Positions 1 to 8,900 of a DNA stretch of 18,136 nt are shown here, piece after piece; the stretch's first letter is position 1, and each line of letters opens with the position of its first letter. The notes below the pieces were generated by a model, which saw nothing but the letters and a program-made list of their open reading frames with translations, had not been told where the DNA came from and did not search any database. Location of the stretch: NCBI GenBank assembly GCA_035258565.1, contig DATFXF010000234.1, positions 1 to 18,136 of the forward strand, read 5' to 3'. This DNA comes from DATFXF01 sp035258565. GTDB lineage: Bacteria; Acidobacteriota; Terriglobia; Acidiferrales; UBA7541. Both the position numbers and the translations under genes were made by a program.

Positions 1-249
1 ACGTACTCTAGGCTCGCGGCCATTGAGGCGGCGCTGCCGGTCGCGTCGAAGACAACAGGCCGGGCGACTGTCGGGCTTCGGCAAGACCTCGACGCCAAAC
101 CGCTGGGCGAACGGGCGTCAGTTGTGGGAAATATACCTTCGGGCGCCATCGATCGCTTGAAGGATTCGTTGGCAGACAGGTTTTACGTGGTGTTGGAAGG
201 AAAAGGCGTTGTTTCACCTGAAAAGGTCAGGCCCAAGCCGGTCAAATGA
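1..249 (+). CDS. 3' end of an unidentified protein (5' partial)
   Basis: Frame 1 is open from the window edge to a TGA at 247-249, giving 82 C-terminal residues. Codon third positions are mostly G or C, as in the intact genes of the window, which supports real coding. The visible tail includes GNIPSGAIDRLKDSLADRFY followed by a VLEGKG segment and a lysine/proline-rich end (EKVRPKPVK). I do not recognise the family; no catalytic motif is visible in this short piece. It ends about 30 bases before the LysR remnant, on the same strand. The reverse-strand open frame over the same bases is judged a shadow because it lacks this codon bias. Confidence 0.5.
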   Translation, partial: TYSRLAAIEAALPVASKTTGRATVGLRQDLDAKPLGERASVVGNIPSGAIDRLKDSLADRFYVVLEGKGVVSPEKVRPKPVK

Positions 250-280
250 ATCGAGGTTCTATTCTGTTGTCATTCTTGGC

Positions 281-632
281 TGCTCTTTGCGAAGGGAACG
301 CGCGCTCATATTGTTTGGGAAAGGCTCGTGCATGCAAAACGCGATTGACCGGTATTCAGCGAGATGGATTTCTACCCCAGCGCGATCATGCTTCCATAAT
401 GGGATGCCCATCAAAGCCATGATTCGAGCGGGTCTTGGTGTTTTGTTGCTTCCGTTCTGGATTGGGGGCTGATCTGAGGAAGGGGATGCTTAGGATGATC
501 CGTCAATGTGAATGACCACCTTTTTCCAAAATCGATTTGGTCAAAAGAAAGTACGACTATATCCCCGGTCCTGCTGCCCGTTCATTCGAGTTGGCGCGAA
601 CCTACCGCTTGGCCGCACCTCAACAGCAATGA
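281..632 (+). pseudogene. Broken LysR-type regulator, C-terminal part of effector domain
   Basis: Three consecutive pieces, read in two frames, match the end of a LysR-family effector-binding domain. Piece one (about 281-469) contains ALILFGKGSCMQNAIDRY and then MPIKAMIRAGLGVLLLPFW, the family's conserved glycine/leucine-rich strand. It hits a TGA at 470-472. Shifting by one base, from 471, the text continues as DLRKGMLRMIRQCE to an in-frame TGA at 513-515. The same frame then resumes as PPFSKIDLVKRKYDYIPG and SFELARTYR, ending at TGA 630-632. That is the order expected at a LysR C-terminus (strand, linker, final helix). The helix-turn-helix DNA-binding domain and the first half of the effector domain are absent. 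It therefore has a 5' deletion, one frameshift and one nonsense codon. It lies directly upstream of the GH3 gene, so it may once have controlled it. Recognition is by eye from family patterns; no search was run. Confidence 0.68.
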
Positions 633-712
633 GACCGCTCGGGGAAGCTGGCTGCCCAGTCGTTTTCTTGCCTGGTTCAAACCAGAACCAGGGCCAACTT
701 CGCGGTCCGGGA

Positions 713-719
713 AGAGGGG
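713..719 (+). promoter_or_regulatory. Ribosome binding site setting the GH3 start
   Basis: AGAGGGG stands four bases before ATG 724. The open frame of the GH3 gene extends further upstream to an ATG-less start near 508, but bases 508-632 are LysR remnant in another frame. The purine-rich box therefore argues for ATG 724. Confidence 0.55.
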
Positions 720-723
720 AACC

Positions 724-3405
724 ATGAGCGAGGAATCTCCCAGAATGGAAGAAGCCTTTGCCAGCTGGGCGGACAAGGCCGCCCCTGAATGGATCCACCG
801 CGCCAAGCAAGCCGCGCACCGCAGGCTTCCCGCAAAGGAAAAGAGTCGCTGTTGTGCGCTCGCGATTTTTCTTCTGATCGGACTACGCACTCTTGCACAG
901 TCGGCCCCACCCATGTCTCGCGAGGTGGAGTGCCGGGTCGAGTCCATCCTCAGCCAGATGACACTGGACGAAAAGATTGACATGATCGGTGGTGTTGATG
1001 ACTTTTTCATCCGCGGGTTGCCACGCCTCAATCTCGCGCGGTTCAAGATGGCCGATGGCCCCCTCGGCGTTCGCAATTACGGGCCCGCCACAACTATGGC
1101 GGGCGGCATAGCACTGGCCGCTACCTGGAATCCTGTGCTGGCCGAGCGTGTGGGCATCGAGATCGGCCGCGACGCCCGCGCCAAGGGCGTCCACTTCCTG
1201 CTGGGCCCGGGCGTGAACATGTATCGTGCGCCCATGAACGGGCGCAACTTTGAATACTTTGGCGAAGACCCCTTCCTTGCCTCGCGCATCGCCGTGGCAT
1301 ACATCAAAGGGGTGCAGAGCCAGGGTGTCAGCGCAACGATCAAACATTTCATGGGAAATAATTCGGAGTTCGACCGCCGCAACACGGACTCGGTCATTGA
1401 CGAGCGCACCATGCGCGAGATTTATCTCCCCGTGTTCGAGGCGGCGGTCAAGGAAGCCCATGTCGGCGCGGTCATGGACTCCTATAACCTGACAAACGGC
1501 GCCTATATGACGCAGAACACATTTCTCAATTCGGATGTCCTCAAGAAAGAATGGGGTTTTGACGGCGTTCTCATGTCCGACTGGGGCGCGACGCACGATG
1601 GCGTCGCAGCGGCCAACGCTGGTTTGGATCTGGAGATGCCCTCGGGCCGCTTCATGAACCGACAGACACTCCTCCCCGCGATCCAAGAGGGCAAAGTTTC
1701 CGTTTCGACGATTGATGACAAGATTCGTCGCATCCTTCGTAAGGCCGTGCAGTTTGGCTGGCTCGAGCGCGACCAGACCGACCTTTCCATCCCCCGCTAC
1801 AACCAAGAAGGCCGCCAGGTGGCGCTCGAGGCGGCCCGCGAAAGCATGGTCCTGCTGAAAAATAAAGGCAATCTGCTGCCGCTCAGCAAGGGGCAGATCA
1901 AGTCCATCGCTATCATTGGTCCCGATGGCTATCCCCCCGTGCCAGTGGGAGGCGGCAGCGCACGCGTCCAGCCATTCGCAGCCGTCAGCTTTCTGGAGGG
2001 TATCAGCAACTACCTGGGGACTGCCGCCAGGACGTACTACAACCGCGGCCAACCGAGCCTGAGTGAAATGGCCGCAGCGACGAATTTTTCGACGGCCGCG
2101 GCGAACGGCCAACCGGGCCTGCTGGCAGAATACTTCACAAATCCCGAGCTACAGGGGAGTCCAGCTGCGACCCGCACCGAACTGCGCATCGATTTCGGAG
2201 GCCCAGCCGAAGGCCTGGGTGGAGGTCTGAGCCCCTCTACCGGCTCCGCTGCCGGCCTTCCCCACCAGTGGTCTGCAGTCCGCTGGACAGGCTATTACAT
2301 CGCGCACATCGCGGGTGCTTACGACATTCTGGTCGAGGCTCCCGGTGAAGACAGCCGCTATCGACTCTACATGGATGACAGACCGCTCCTCGATAGTTGG
2401 CAACACTCGACTGCACTCGTCAGTTACACTACCGTTTCGCTCGAAGAAGCACCACACAAGATCGTGCTAGAGCACTTCCGCCCGCGGGGTCGGGGCGCAG
2501 CCCGCCTCAGGCTCGGAATCGTGCGCCATGACGCCCTTGTCGACCCCCAAGCGAAGACGCTAGCCGTGAAGTCAGACGCGGTGGTGCTTGCCGTGGGTTT
2601 TGATCCGGAGAGTGAAAGCGAAGGCGGTGACCGCACTTTCCGCCTTCCTCCCGGGCAGGAACAACTCATTCAGGAGATAGCAGCGGCGAACAGGAACACG
2701 ATCGTTGTCGTCACCTCGGGCGGTGCAGTAGACATGAGCTCCTGGCTCGACCGCGTCCCAGCAGTCTTGCAGGCTTGGTATCCAGGCCAGGAGGGTGGCA
2801 CGGCGCTGGCCGAAATACTGCTGGGCGCGATCAGTCCTTCGGGGCGCCTGCCTGTTACGTTTGAGAGTCACTGGGCAGACAATCCCACGCACGACAGCTA
2901 TTATCCGGAGAGCGACGGAAAGCGCATCGTGTACAGAGAAGGAGTCTTCGTTGGTTACCGCGGCTACCAACGCAACGGTGCCAAGGCTCTCTTTCCTTTC
3001 GGCTTTGGCCTCTGCTATACGACGTTTCGATATCGCAACCTGTCCATCGGACCGGTTGCATCCCCTGGCAGATTCGGTGTGTCCTTTGACGTGACAAACA
3101 CGGGCAAGCGTACAGGCGCGGAAGTGGCGCAAGTGTACCTCGCAGATAAGTACGCGAAAGTATCTCGGCCCGGGAAGGAGCTGAAGGGCTTCGCCAAGGT
3201 GGTTCTGAGTCCGGGAGAAACACGCCGCGTCACTGTGACGCTCGATAATCGCGCGTTCTCTTACTACGATGTAGGCTCGAAGCAATGGCGCGCCGAGCCG
3301 GGCGACTACGAGGTTCTCGTCGGCCGCTCCGTCGAGCAGATTGAGCTCCAACGCAAGGTCACTCTGCCGGAACCGGCGGTCATGGCAGCCACGGGCAAGC
3401 GCTAA
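724..3405 (+). CDS. Secreted glycoside hydrolase family 3 beta-glucosidase with PA14 insert
   Basis: An 893-residue enzyme expected to hydrolyse terminal beta-linked glucose or xylose by the retaining mechanism. Residues 40-61 form a hydrophobic export segment ending in LAQSA, after an unusually long N-terminal stretch of about 39 residues. The GH3 N-terminal barrel follows, with KHF at 207-209 and the nucleophile Asp286 in MSDWGATHDG. The C-terminal alpha/beta domain is split by a PA14 domain (about 463-583; GLLAEYFTNPELQG at its start). After the insert come the probable acid/base Glu633 in ESESEGGDR, then LPPGQE and SGRLPVTF. A fibronectin III-like domain closes the protein (about 784-880; FDVTNTGKRTGAEVAQVYL). 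This order is usual for PA14-containing GH3 enzymes. The frame is open to about 508, but the upstream part overlaps a LysR remnant and lacks a good ribosome site, so ATG 724 is preferred. Exact substrate cannot be read from sequence. Confidence 0.93.
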   Translation: MSEESPRMEEAFASWADKAAPEWIHRAKQAAHRRLPAKEKSRCCALAIFLLIGLRTLAQSAPPMSREVECRVESILSQMTLDEKIDMIGGVDDFFIRGLPRLNLARFKMADGPLGVRNYGPATTMAGGIALAATWNPVLAERVGIEIGRDARAKGVHFLLGPGVNMYRAPMNGRNFEYFGEDPFLASRIAVAYIKGVQSQGVSATIKHFMGNNSEFDRRNTDSVIDERTMREIYLPVFEAAVKEAHVGAVMDSYNLTNGAYMTQNTFLNSDVLKKEWGFDGVLMSDWGATHDGVAAANAGLDLEMPSGRFMNRQTLLPAIQEGKVSVSTIDDKIRRILRKAVQFGWLERDQTDLSIPRYNQEGRQVALEAARESMVLLKNKGNLLPLSKGQIKSIAIIGPDGYPPVPVGGGSARVQPFAAVSFLEGISNYLGTAARTYYNRGQPSLSEMAAATNFSTAAANGQPGLLAEYFTNPELQGSPAATRTELRIDFGGPAEGLGGGLSPSTGSAAGLPHQWSAVRWTGYYIAHIAGAYDILVEAPGEDSRYRLYMDDRPLLDSWQHSTALVSYTTVSLEEAPHKIVLEHFRPRGRGAARLRLGIVRHDALVDPQAKTLAVKSDAVVLAVGFDPESESEGGDRTFRLPPGQEQLIQEIAAANRNTIVVVTSGGAVDMSSWLDRVPAVLQAWYPGQEGGTALAEILLGAISPSGRLPVTFESHWADNPTHDSYYPESDGKRIVYREGVFVGYRGYQRNGAKALFPFGFGLCYTTFRYRNLSIGPVASPGRFGVSFDVTNTGKRTGAEVAQVYLADKYAKVSRPGKELKGFAKVVLSPGETRRVTVTLDNRAFSYYDVGSKQWRAEPGDYEVLVGRSVEQIELQRKVTLPEPAVMAATGKR

Positions 3406-3525
3406 CTAACTAGGGCTGCTGGACCGCATCTTGAGGCCTTGCATTGTTCGGAGAATCAATAGGGGCAGGCTTGCTCAGTGCTGCCGACTGAAATACATCT
3501 CGACGGATGGGACAAGAAACCAAAG

Positions 3526-3807
3526 ATGAACCAACGGAAAGTATTTGGCCGAGCAGCAGCGGGGCTGGCAGCGATGTCGTTCCTGGTTTCGCGGCCCGGC
3601 GAGGGGCGGCCCGTGACCTCTGCCGACCAAGTCAACCTCGGCGTGATTGGCGTTAGTAGCCGTGGCCAGCAACTGATGCGCGCGATGCTGCGCAGAGGAG
3701 GAGTCCCGGTGCCGGGTCTGTCGGATGTGTACGAGCCGCGCTTCGCGCGGGAGTCGCAAAATCCCCTCATGGTCTTACGTCCGCGATCATATGGTCCGCG
3801 AGGCTGA
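3526..3807 (+). pseudogene. N-terminal stump of a Gfo/Idh/MocA oxidoreductase
   Basis: ATG 3526 opens a frame beginning MNQRKVFGRAAAGLAAMSF, a twin-arginine-like or signal leader. It is followed by VNLGVIGVSSRGQQLMRAML, the Rossmann fold dinucleotide-binding start of Gfo/Idh/MocA proteins, and then DVYEPRFA. Family resemblance stops near base 3740, after about 70 residues; the frame then runs through unrelated sequence to TGA 3805-3807. A complete member has roughly 350-450 residues, so about 80% is missing, including the whole substrate-binding domain. The stop lies seven bases before ATG 3815 of the LarA-like gene, so a truncated leader peptide could still be translated and coupled to it. 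It lacks an obvious strong ribosome site. Confidence 0.75.
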
Positions 3808-3814
3808 TTCTGCG

Positions 3815-5125
3815 ATGACCGACCCGAACGGCAGCATGGACGCAAAGCCGATTGTGGGGCAAGGTAGCCCCGGCCTTTCGCTCTCAGCTTCTGACCTGCG
3901 AGCAATTGTTGCGCAAGCGTTGGCAAACGTCACTCCTGGTGCGCGCGTGTTAGCTATCGTCCCAGACAAGACGCGGGACGACAATACTCATGTGCTTTTC
4001 CCCATGGTCTCCCAAGTCCTGGCAGCCAGGAAGGTGGCCAAGCTGGACGCCCTCATTGCCCAAGGGACGCACCCGCCGATGCCTGAAGCACAGAAACGCG
4101 AGAAGATCGGCCACGATGCCGCGGAGGTGCCGTGCCTGGGCCGGATCTTCGACCACCATTGGGACCGCGGGGAAGCGCTCGTCACCCTCGGCGCGTTGAG
4201 CGCAGATCGAGTGCAGCAGTTAACGGACGGTTTACTTCGCGAATCGGTGCCTGTGCGCCTGAATGCTCTGCTCGCACCCGGGCTATACGACCGAGTCCTG
4301 GTGTTTGGCGCCACCATGCCCCACGAGGTGGCGGGGTTCGCTGGCGGTGCCAAGTATTTTTTCCCCGGTGTGGCCGGGCCGGAACTCACGCACATGACGC
4401 ATTGGCTCGGCGCGCTGGCAACGATCGAGAACGTCATCGGGCGCGTGGATACCCCGACGCGGCGCATGATCGAGGCAGCGGCGGCGCTCGTTCCTACTCC
4501 CGTCATCTCTTTCACTTCGGTCACGACGCGCAATCGGGAGGGTGTTCGGACACATGCGCTGTTTGCGGGACACATCTCGGTAGCGTTGCGCCGCGCCGCC
4601 GAAGTGAGTCGCCACGTCCACATCAAATATACGGGCCGCAGGTACCGACGCGTGGTTGCTCTTCTCGACAAACATTATGATGAGCTGTGGGTCGGGGGAA
4701 AAGCCAGCTACAAGCTCGGCAACATCATTGAAGAAGGCGGCGAGCTGATCATCTACGCGCCGCATTTGAATCAAATCTCAGCCACGCATGGCCGATTGAT
4801 CGAAAAGTACGGCTATGCCCCCCTGGAGCAGGTGCGCGAGATGGTAGCCTGGTCGGATGAGCTTCGCGCCAACCTGTGTGTGGCCGCTCATCTGGCGCAC
4901 GTGAGTTACGCGAGTTCTCGCAATGCCGCTGGCCACGTCGTGCCGCGATATCGCATCAGGCTGGCCTCGGCGGTGCCGGAAGAGGCGTGCCGCCGCGCGA
5001 ACCTCGGTTTTCTCGACTATCGAACCTTCAAGCGCGAGCAGTACGAGGCCGACCCGGACACGCTGATTGTAGAAGACGCGGGACGAGACCTCTACCTGAT
5101 ACAGCCGGACGGGAACAAACCCTGA
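3815..5125 (+). CDS. LarA-like nickel-dependent hydroxyacid racemase/epimerase family protein
   Basis: A 436-residue cytoplasmic protein of the lactate racemase (LarA, DUF2088) family, close to the usual 420-430 residues. The N-terminal domain contains VPDKTRDDN and then QGTHPPMPEA, whose His86 matches the first catalytic histidine of LarA. The motif PHEVAGFAGGAKYFFPGVAG gives His170 and Lys180. In LarA the second catalytic histidine and the lysine carrying the nickel-pincer cofactor are also ten residues apart (174 and 184). The cofactor genes larB, larC and larE are not in this window. Known family activities include lactate, malate and phenyllactate racemases and a D-gluconate 2-epimerase. 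With gluconokinase next but one downstream, a sugar acid is a plausible substrate (inference). ATG 3815 is chosen; GAGG lies 11 bases upstream and ATG 3791 or 3836 are alternatives. It sits between two gene stumps. Confidence 0.85.
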   Translation: MTDPNGSMDAKPIVGQGSPGLSLSASDLRAIVAQALANVTPGARVLAIVPDKTRDDNTHVLFPMVSQVLAARKVAKLDALIAQGTHPPMPEAQKREKIGHDAAEVPCLGRIFDHHWDRGEALVTLGALSADRVQQLTDGLLRESVPVRLNALLAPGLYDRVLVFGATMPHEVAGFAGGAKYFFPGVAGPELTHMTHWLGALATIENVIGRVDTPTRRMIEAAAALVPTPVISFTSVTTRNREGVRTHALFAGHISVALRRAAEVSRHVHIKYTGRRYRRVVALLDKHYDELWVGGKASYKLGNIIEEGGELIIYAPHLNQISATHGRLIEKYGYAPLEQVREMVAWSDELRANLCVAAHLAHVSYASSRNAAGHVVPRYRIRLASAVPEEACRRANLGFLDYRTFKREQYEADPDTLIVEDAGRDLYLIQPDGNKP

Positions 5126-5299
5126 AAAGGGGAGGCCTCCGCGGACAGCGCCAGGAGCCATTGTCTGGCTGCGATTCCGCCGCGCCGCGTGGCAAGGCCG
5201 ATCGAATGAGCCAGGCTGATCGCGCTTCTTGCCTGCGAAGCCTCCAGCTTCTTGGTTGGCGAAACGATTGAGGTGAATGGCGGACAGTTGATGTCTTAA
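5126..5299 (+). pseudogene. C-terminal remnant of a short-chain dehydrogenase/reductase
   Basis: The codons directly after the LarA-like stop, in the same frame, read CLAAIPPRRVARPIE, a TGA at 5207-5209, then ARLIALLACEASSFLVGETI and EVNGGQLMS to TAA 5297-5299. This is the classic C-terminal pattern of classical SDR enzymes (IPLxRxGRPEEIA, then LxSDxASFxTGxxIxVxGG). The glycine-rich cofactor motif and the YxxxK active site are absent, so about three quarters of the gene is gone, and the remaining piece has an internal stop. SDR enzymes such as gluconate 5-dehydrogenase often sit with gluconokinase, so it may have belonged to the same pathway (inference). The family call rests on the motif; the specific enzyme cannot be told. 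Confidence 0.72.
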
Positions 5300-5315
5300 G
5301 GGCCTCATCCGGATC

Positions 5316-5840
5316 ATGGTCATTGTCATCATGGGTGTTGCCGGTGCTGGAAAGACGACGGTCGGAGAGCGGCTCGCCGCAGCGATCGGCGCCAATTTCT
5401 ACGATGCCGATGATTTTCATTCGCCCTCGGCGATCGCCAAGATGCAAGATGGCCACCCGCTGACCGATGCTGATCGAGATCCCTGGCTGGAACGCTTGGA
5501 GAAGCTCATCCAGCAGATCGGGGCCGATCAACGCCAGGCGATCCTGGCCTGCTCTGCCCTGAAGGGCAGCTACCAGGCTCGCCTTCGCGCGGCTGCTGAG
5601 GGCGCGGGAATACGAGTCGTTTTCATTCACCTCGAAGTCACACCGGAGATTGCCCTAGCACGCCTGCGCAAGCGCCGGGGCCATTTTATGCCCGCCCGCC
5701 TAGTGGAAAGTCAGTTTGCAATCCTCGAGCCACCCGAGGACGCAATCACGGTTAACGCCGCAGCCGCACCCCACCTACTCGTCGAGCAGATACAAAAGGC
5801 ACTCGAACGTAGGCTGGGGCCGGTCCGAGGGGCCTCATGA
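5316..5840 (+). CDS. gntK: Gluconokinase
   Basis: A 174-residue cytoplasmic P-loop kinase of the usual GntK length, phosphorylating D-gluconate to 6-phosphogluconate with ATP. The Walker A motif GVAGAGKT is at residues 7-14. It is followed by the signature FYDADDFHSPSAIAKM (28-43) and GHPLTDADRDPWL (46-58), all typical of gluconokinases and distinct from shikimate or adenylate kinases. LACSALKGSYQARLR and the RRGHFMPARLVESQFAILE lid segment also fit. The start ATG 5316 has only a weak AAGGG about 13 bases upstream; no better in-frame start precedes the Walker motif. It follows the LarA-like gene and SDR stump on the same strand and ends 67 bases before the GH38 gene, so co-transcription is likely. 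Confidence 0.94.
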   Translation: MVIVIMGVAGAGKTTVGERLAAAIGANFYDADDFHSPSAIAKMQDGHPLTDADRDPWLERLEKLIQQIGADQRQAILACSALKGSYQARLRAAAEGAGIRVVFIHLEVTPEIALARLRKRRGHFMPARLVESQFAILEPPEDAITVNAAAAPHLLVEQIQKALERRLGPVRGAS

Positions 5841-5907
5841 GAAAGCTTTGGTGGATTCGGACGCTTGGAGAATTTCGGATTGAGCGAACCCGCCGAGGTG
5901 AGGAGCC

Positions 5908-8900
5908 ATGAAAAAGCGAGCTCATAAGTCGATTTCTCTACCCAGAAGTGCGCAGCGGTTCTATAAGGCTGTGGGTGTGTTTATCCCACCGCTGATACTT
6001 CTTCTGCTTTTAGGGCGGGCGAATGCGGCGCAATCCAAGGCGCCCAAACCCGGTGCAGCAAAGTCGAGCGCGGTGAAATCCAATGCGGCAAAACCTGAAA
6101 GATCGCCAAGCCCTGATCTGACCAAGCAGCCAACCCTGTATGTGGTCGGCTACGCGCATCTCGATACGCAATGGCGATGGGAGTATCCGCAGGTCATCCG
6201 CGAATACCTCACCAAGACCACGCGTGACAACTTCGCGCTGTTCGAAAAGTATTCGCACTACATCTTTAATTTCAGCGGCGCCAATCGGTACCGCATGATG
6301 AAGGAATACTATCCGGCTGACTTTGCGAGGCTCAAACAGTATGTGGCGGCCGGTCGCTGGTTTCCGGCCGGCTCGTCCATGGAGGAGGGCGACGTCAACG
6401 CGCCCGGTGCCGAGGCCATCATCCGTCAAATCCTGTACGGCAACAATTGGTTTCGCCACGAGTTCGGCAAGGCCAGTGTCGAGTACATGCTTCCGGACTG
6501 CTTCGGTTTTCCCTCTTCCTTGCCCAGCATCCTGGCACATAGCGGAGTTAAAGGGTTCTCTACACAGAAACTGACATGGGGTTCGGCTGCCCGGGTCGGC
6601 GGCCCCGACTCCCCCGAACACACCCCGCCGGGCATCCCATTCAACGTAGGCCTTTGGGAAGGGCCCGACGGCAAGACGGTGATCGCAGCGCTGAACCCGG
6701 GTAGTTACGACGGCAATGTGAGCGAGGATCTCAGCAAGAGTCCTGCGGTATCCGATCGAAATGCAAGAAATGCTCCGCTGGATTGGCCCAAACGAGTTCG
6801 GTTGAACGGGGAGGTGAGCGGTCTCTTCACCGACTACCACTACTACGGCGTAGGCGACACCGGCGGCTCTCCCCGCGAGCCCTCCGTAAGACTCCTTGAG
6901 GCCATCGTAACGCAAAGTAAGACCGTCTTGCCGCCGCCAGCGGTCCCGGGCAAGTCCGGCCAGCAATCTCCTCCGCCGACTGGCCCCGAGGTTCGCGTGG
7001 GCGATGGCCCGCTGCATGTTGTATCTGCGCGCGCCGATCAGATGTTCCTAGACATCAAACCCAGCCAGGTTGCTCGTCTGCCTCGATACAAGGGCGAACT
7101 CGAGCTGACAAATCACTCGGCTGGCTCCCTTACCTCACAAGCCTATCAGAAGCGATGGAGCCGCCAGAACGAACTCTTGGCGGAGGCGGCGGAAAAGGCT
7201 TCTGTGGCTGCAGAGTGGTTGGCCGGCCGCCCCTATCCGCGCGAGCGGCTGAACAGCGCCTGGACTTTGGTTATGGGCGGGCACTTTCACGACATTTTGG
7301 CTGGCACAGCGACGCCGAAGTCGTATGAGTATTCTTGGAATGACCAGGTGCTTGCCATGAACCTATTCGCCGGTGTGCTAGCCAGCGCCACTTCAGCAAT
7401 CTCCTCCGGCCTGAATACGCAGACACGAGGGACAGCCATCGTGGTTTACAACCCCTTGAACGTTCCACGCGAGGACGTTGTGGAGGCCAACTTATCGATC
7501 TCCAACGGCACGCACCAGGGGGTTCGCGTCGTGGGAGCGGATGGCAAGGAGGTTCCGGCGCAATTGATTGGCGGCACGGACGGCAGCGCCAAGGTGCTGT
7601 TTCTCGCTCGAGTTCCTTCGGTTGGCTATGCAGTTTACGACGTCCAGTCCGCCGAATCTTCGGCTGCCCAATCCGCCCTCCGGGCCACCGAGTCATCGCT
7701 GGAAAATGCGCGCTATCGCGTCAATGTGGATCAGAACGGCGACCTAACCAGCATCTTTGACAAGACCTTGAACAAGGAACTGCTCTCCGCTCCGGCGCGG
7801 CTGGCTTTCCAGACCGAAAAGCCTCATGACTGGCCCGCGTGGAACATGGACTGGGCCGACCAGCAGAAGCCGTCGCGCGCGTACGTCCAAGGTCCGACCA
7901 AGATTCGCATCGTCGAAAAGGGTCCCGTTCGCGTGGCGCTTGAGGTGAAACGGGAGGCTGAAGGTTCCGAGTTCGTCCAAACGATACGCCTCGCGGCGGG
8001 GGATGCCGGGAATCATGTGGAGTTCACCAATGTCATCGACTGGAAGACAAGCGAGGCAGCCCTCAAAGCGACGTTCCCTCTGGCGGCATCAAATCCCTGG
8101 GCGACTTACAATTGGGACGTCGGCACAATCGAGCGCGGCAACAACCACGAACGCAAGTTCGAGGTGGCCTCCCACCAGTGGGTCGACCTCACCGACAAGA
8201 GCGGGGCGTACGGCGTCACTCTTCTTACAGACTGCAAGAACGCATCGGATAAACCGAATGACAACACCTTGCGCCTAACTTTGATCTACACGCCCGGCCT
8301 CGGGGAAGGCAATGGAAGAGCCTACAGCGATCAAATGACACAGGACTGGGGGCACCACGAATTCGTGTACGGCCTTGCGGGCCATGCTGACGGCTGGCGT
8401 CAGGCAGAAACGGACTGGCAGGCCTACCGGCTGAACCAGCCCCTCATCGCCTTCGAGAGCCCCAGGCACGCAGGAGCGCTAGGCAAGAACTTCTCCTTGC
8501 TCAGCCTCAACAACACGAGGGTGCGCGTCCTGGCACTCAAGAAGGCCGAGGAGAGCGATGAAGTGATCGTGCGCATCGTCGAGATCGACGGCAAGCCCAC
8601 CCAGAATATTCGCCTCAAGTTTGCGGCTCCGGTTATCGCCGCCCGCGAAGTCAATGGCCAGGAGATGCCCGTGGGTCCCGCGAGGGTAGATAACGGCGAA
8701 CTCATAACATCGCTGACGCCGTACGAACTCCGCGCCTTTGCCCTGAGGCTTGGCCGAGCGCCCTCGAAAGTGACGGCAGGTCAGTCGCAGCCAGTCGCTC
8801 TGCCTTACGATCAAGCCGTCGCCACGCGAGATGGCCGGCCAGCGGAAGGTAATTTCGACAACCTGGGCCGGGCCCTGCCGGCGGAGATGCTGCCCAGCCG

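Noticed and set aside
508..723. N-terminal extension of the GH3 gene by 72 codons
   Set aside because: The extension overlaps LysR text in another frame, has no domain similarity and lacks the ribosome site present before ATG 724.
883..2112. 409-residue open frame on the - strand opposite the GH3 gene
   Set aside because: It mirrors a GC-rich gene with clear catalytic motifs on the + strand; no family motif is seen in it, so it is a shadow frame.
4132..4680. 182-residue + strand frame inside the LarA-like gene
   Set aside because: Arg/Gly/Ala-rich shadow in another frame; the overlapping frame carries the conserved LarA histidines and lysine.
6031..6120. Ala/Lys/Pro repeats as a tandem repeat or CRISPR-like element
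   Set aside because: They are codons of the GH38 linker; the units are irregular and no spacer-repeat pattern exists here or elsewhere in the window.
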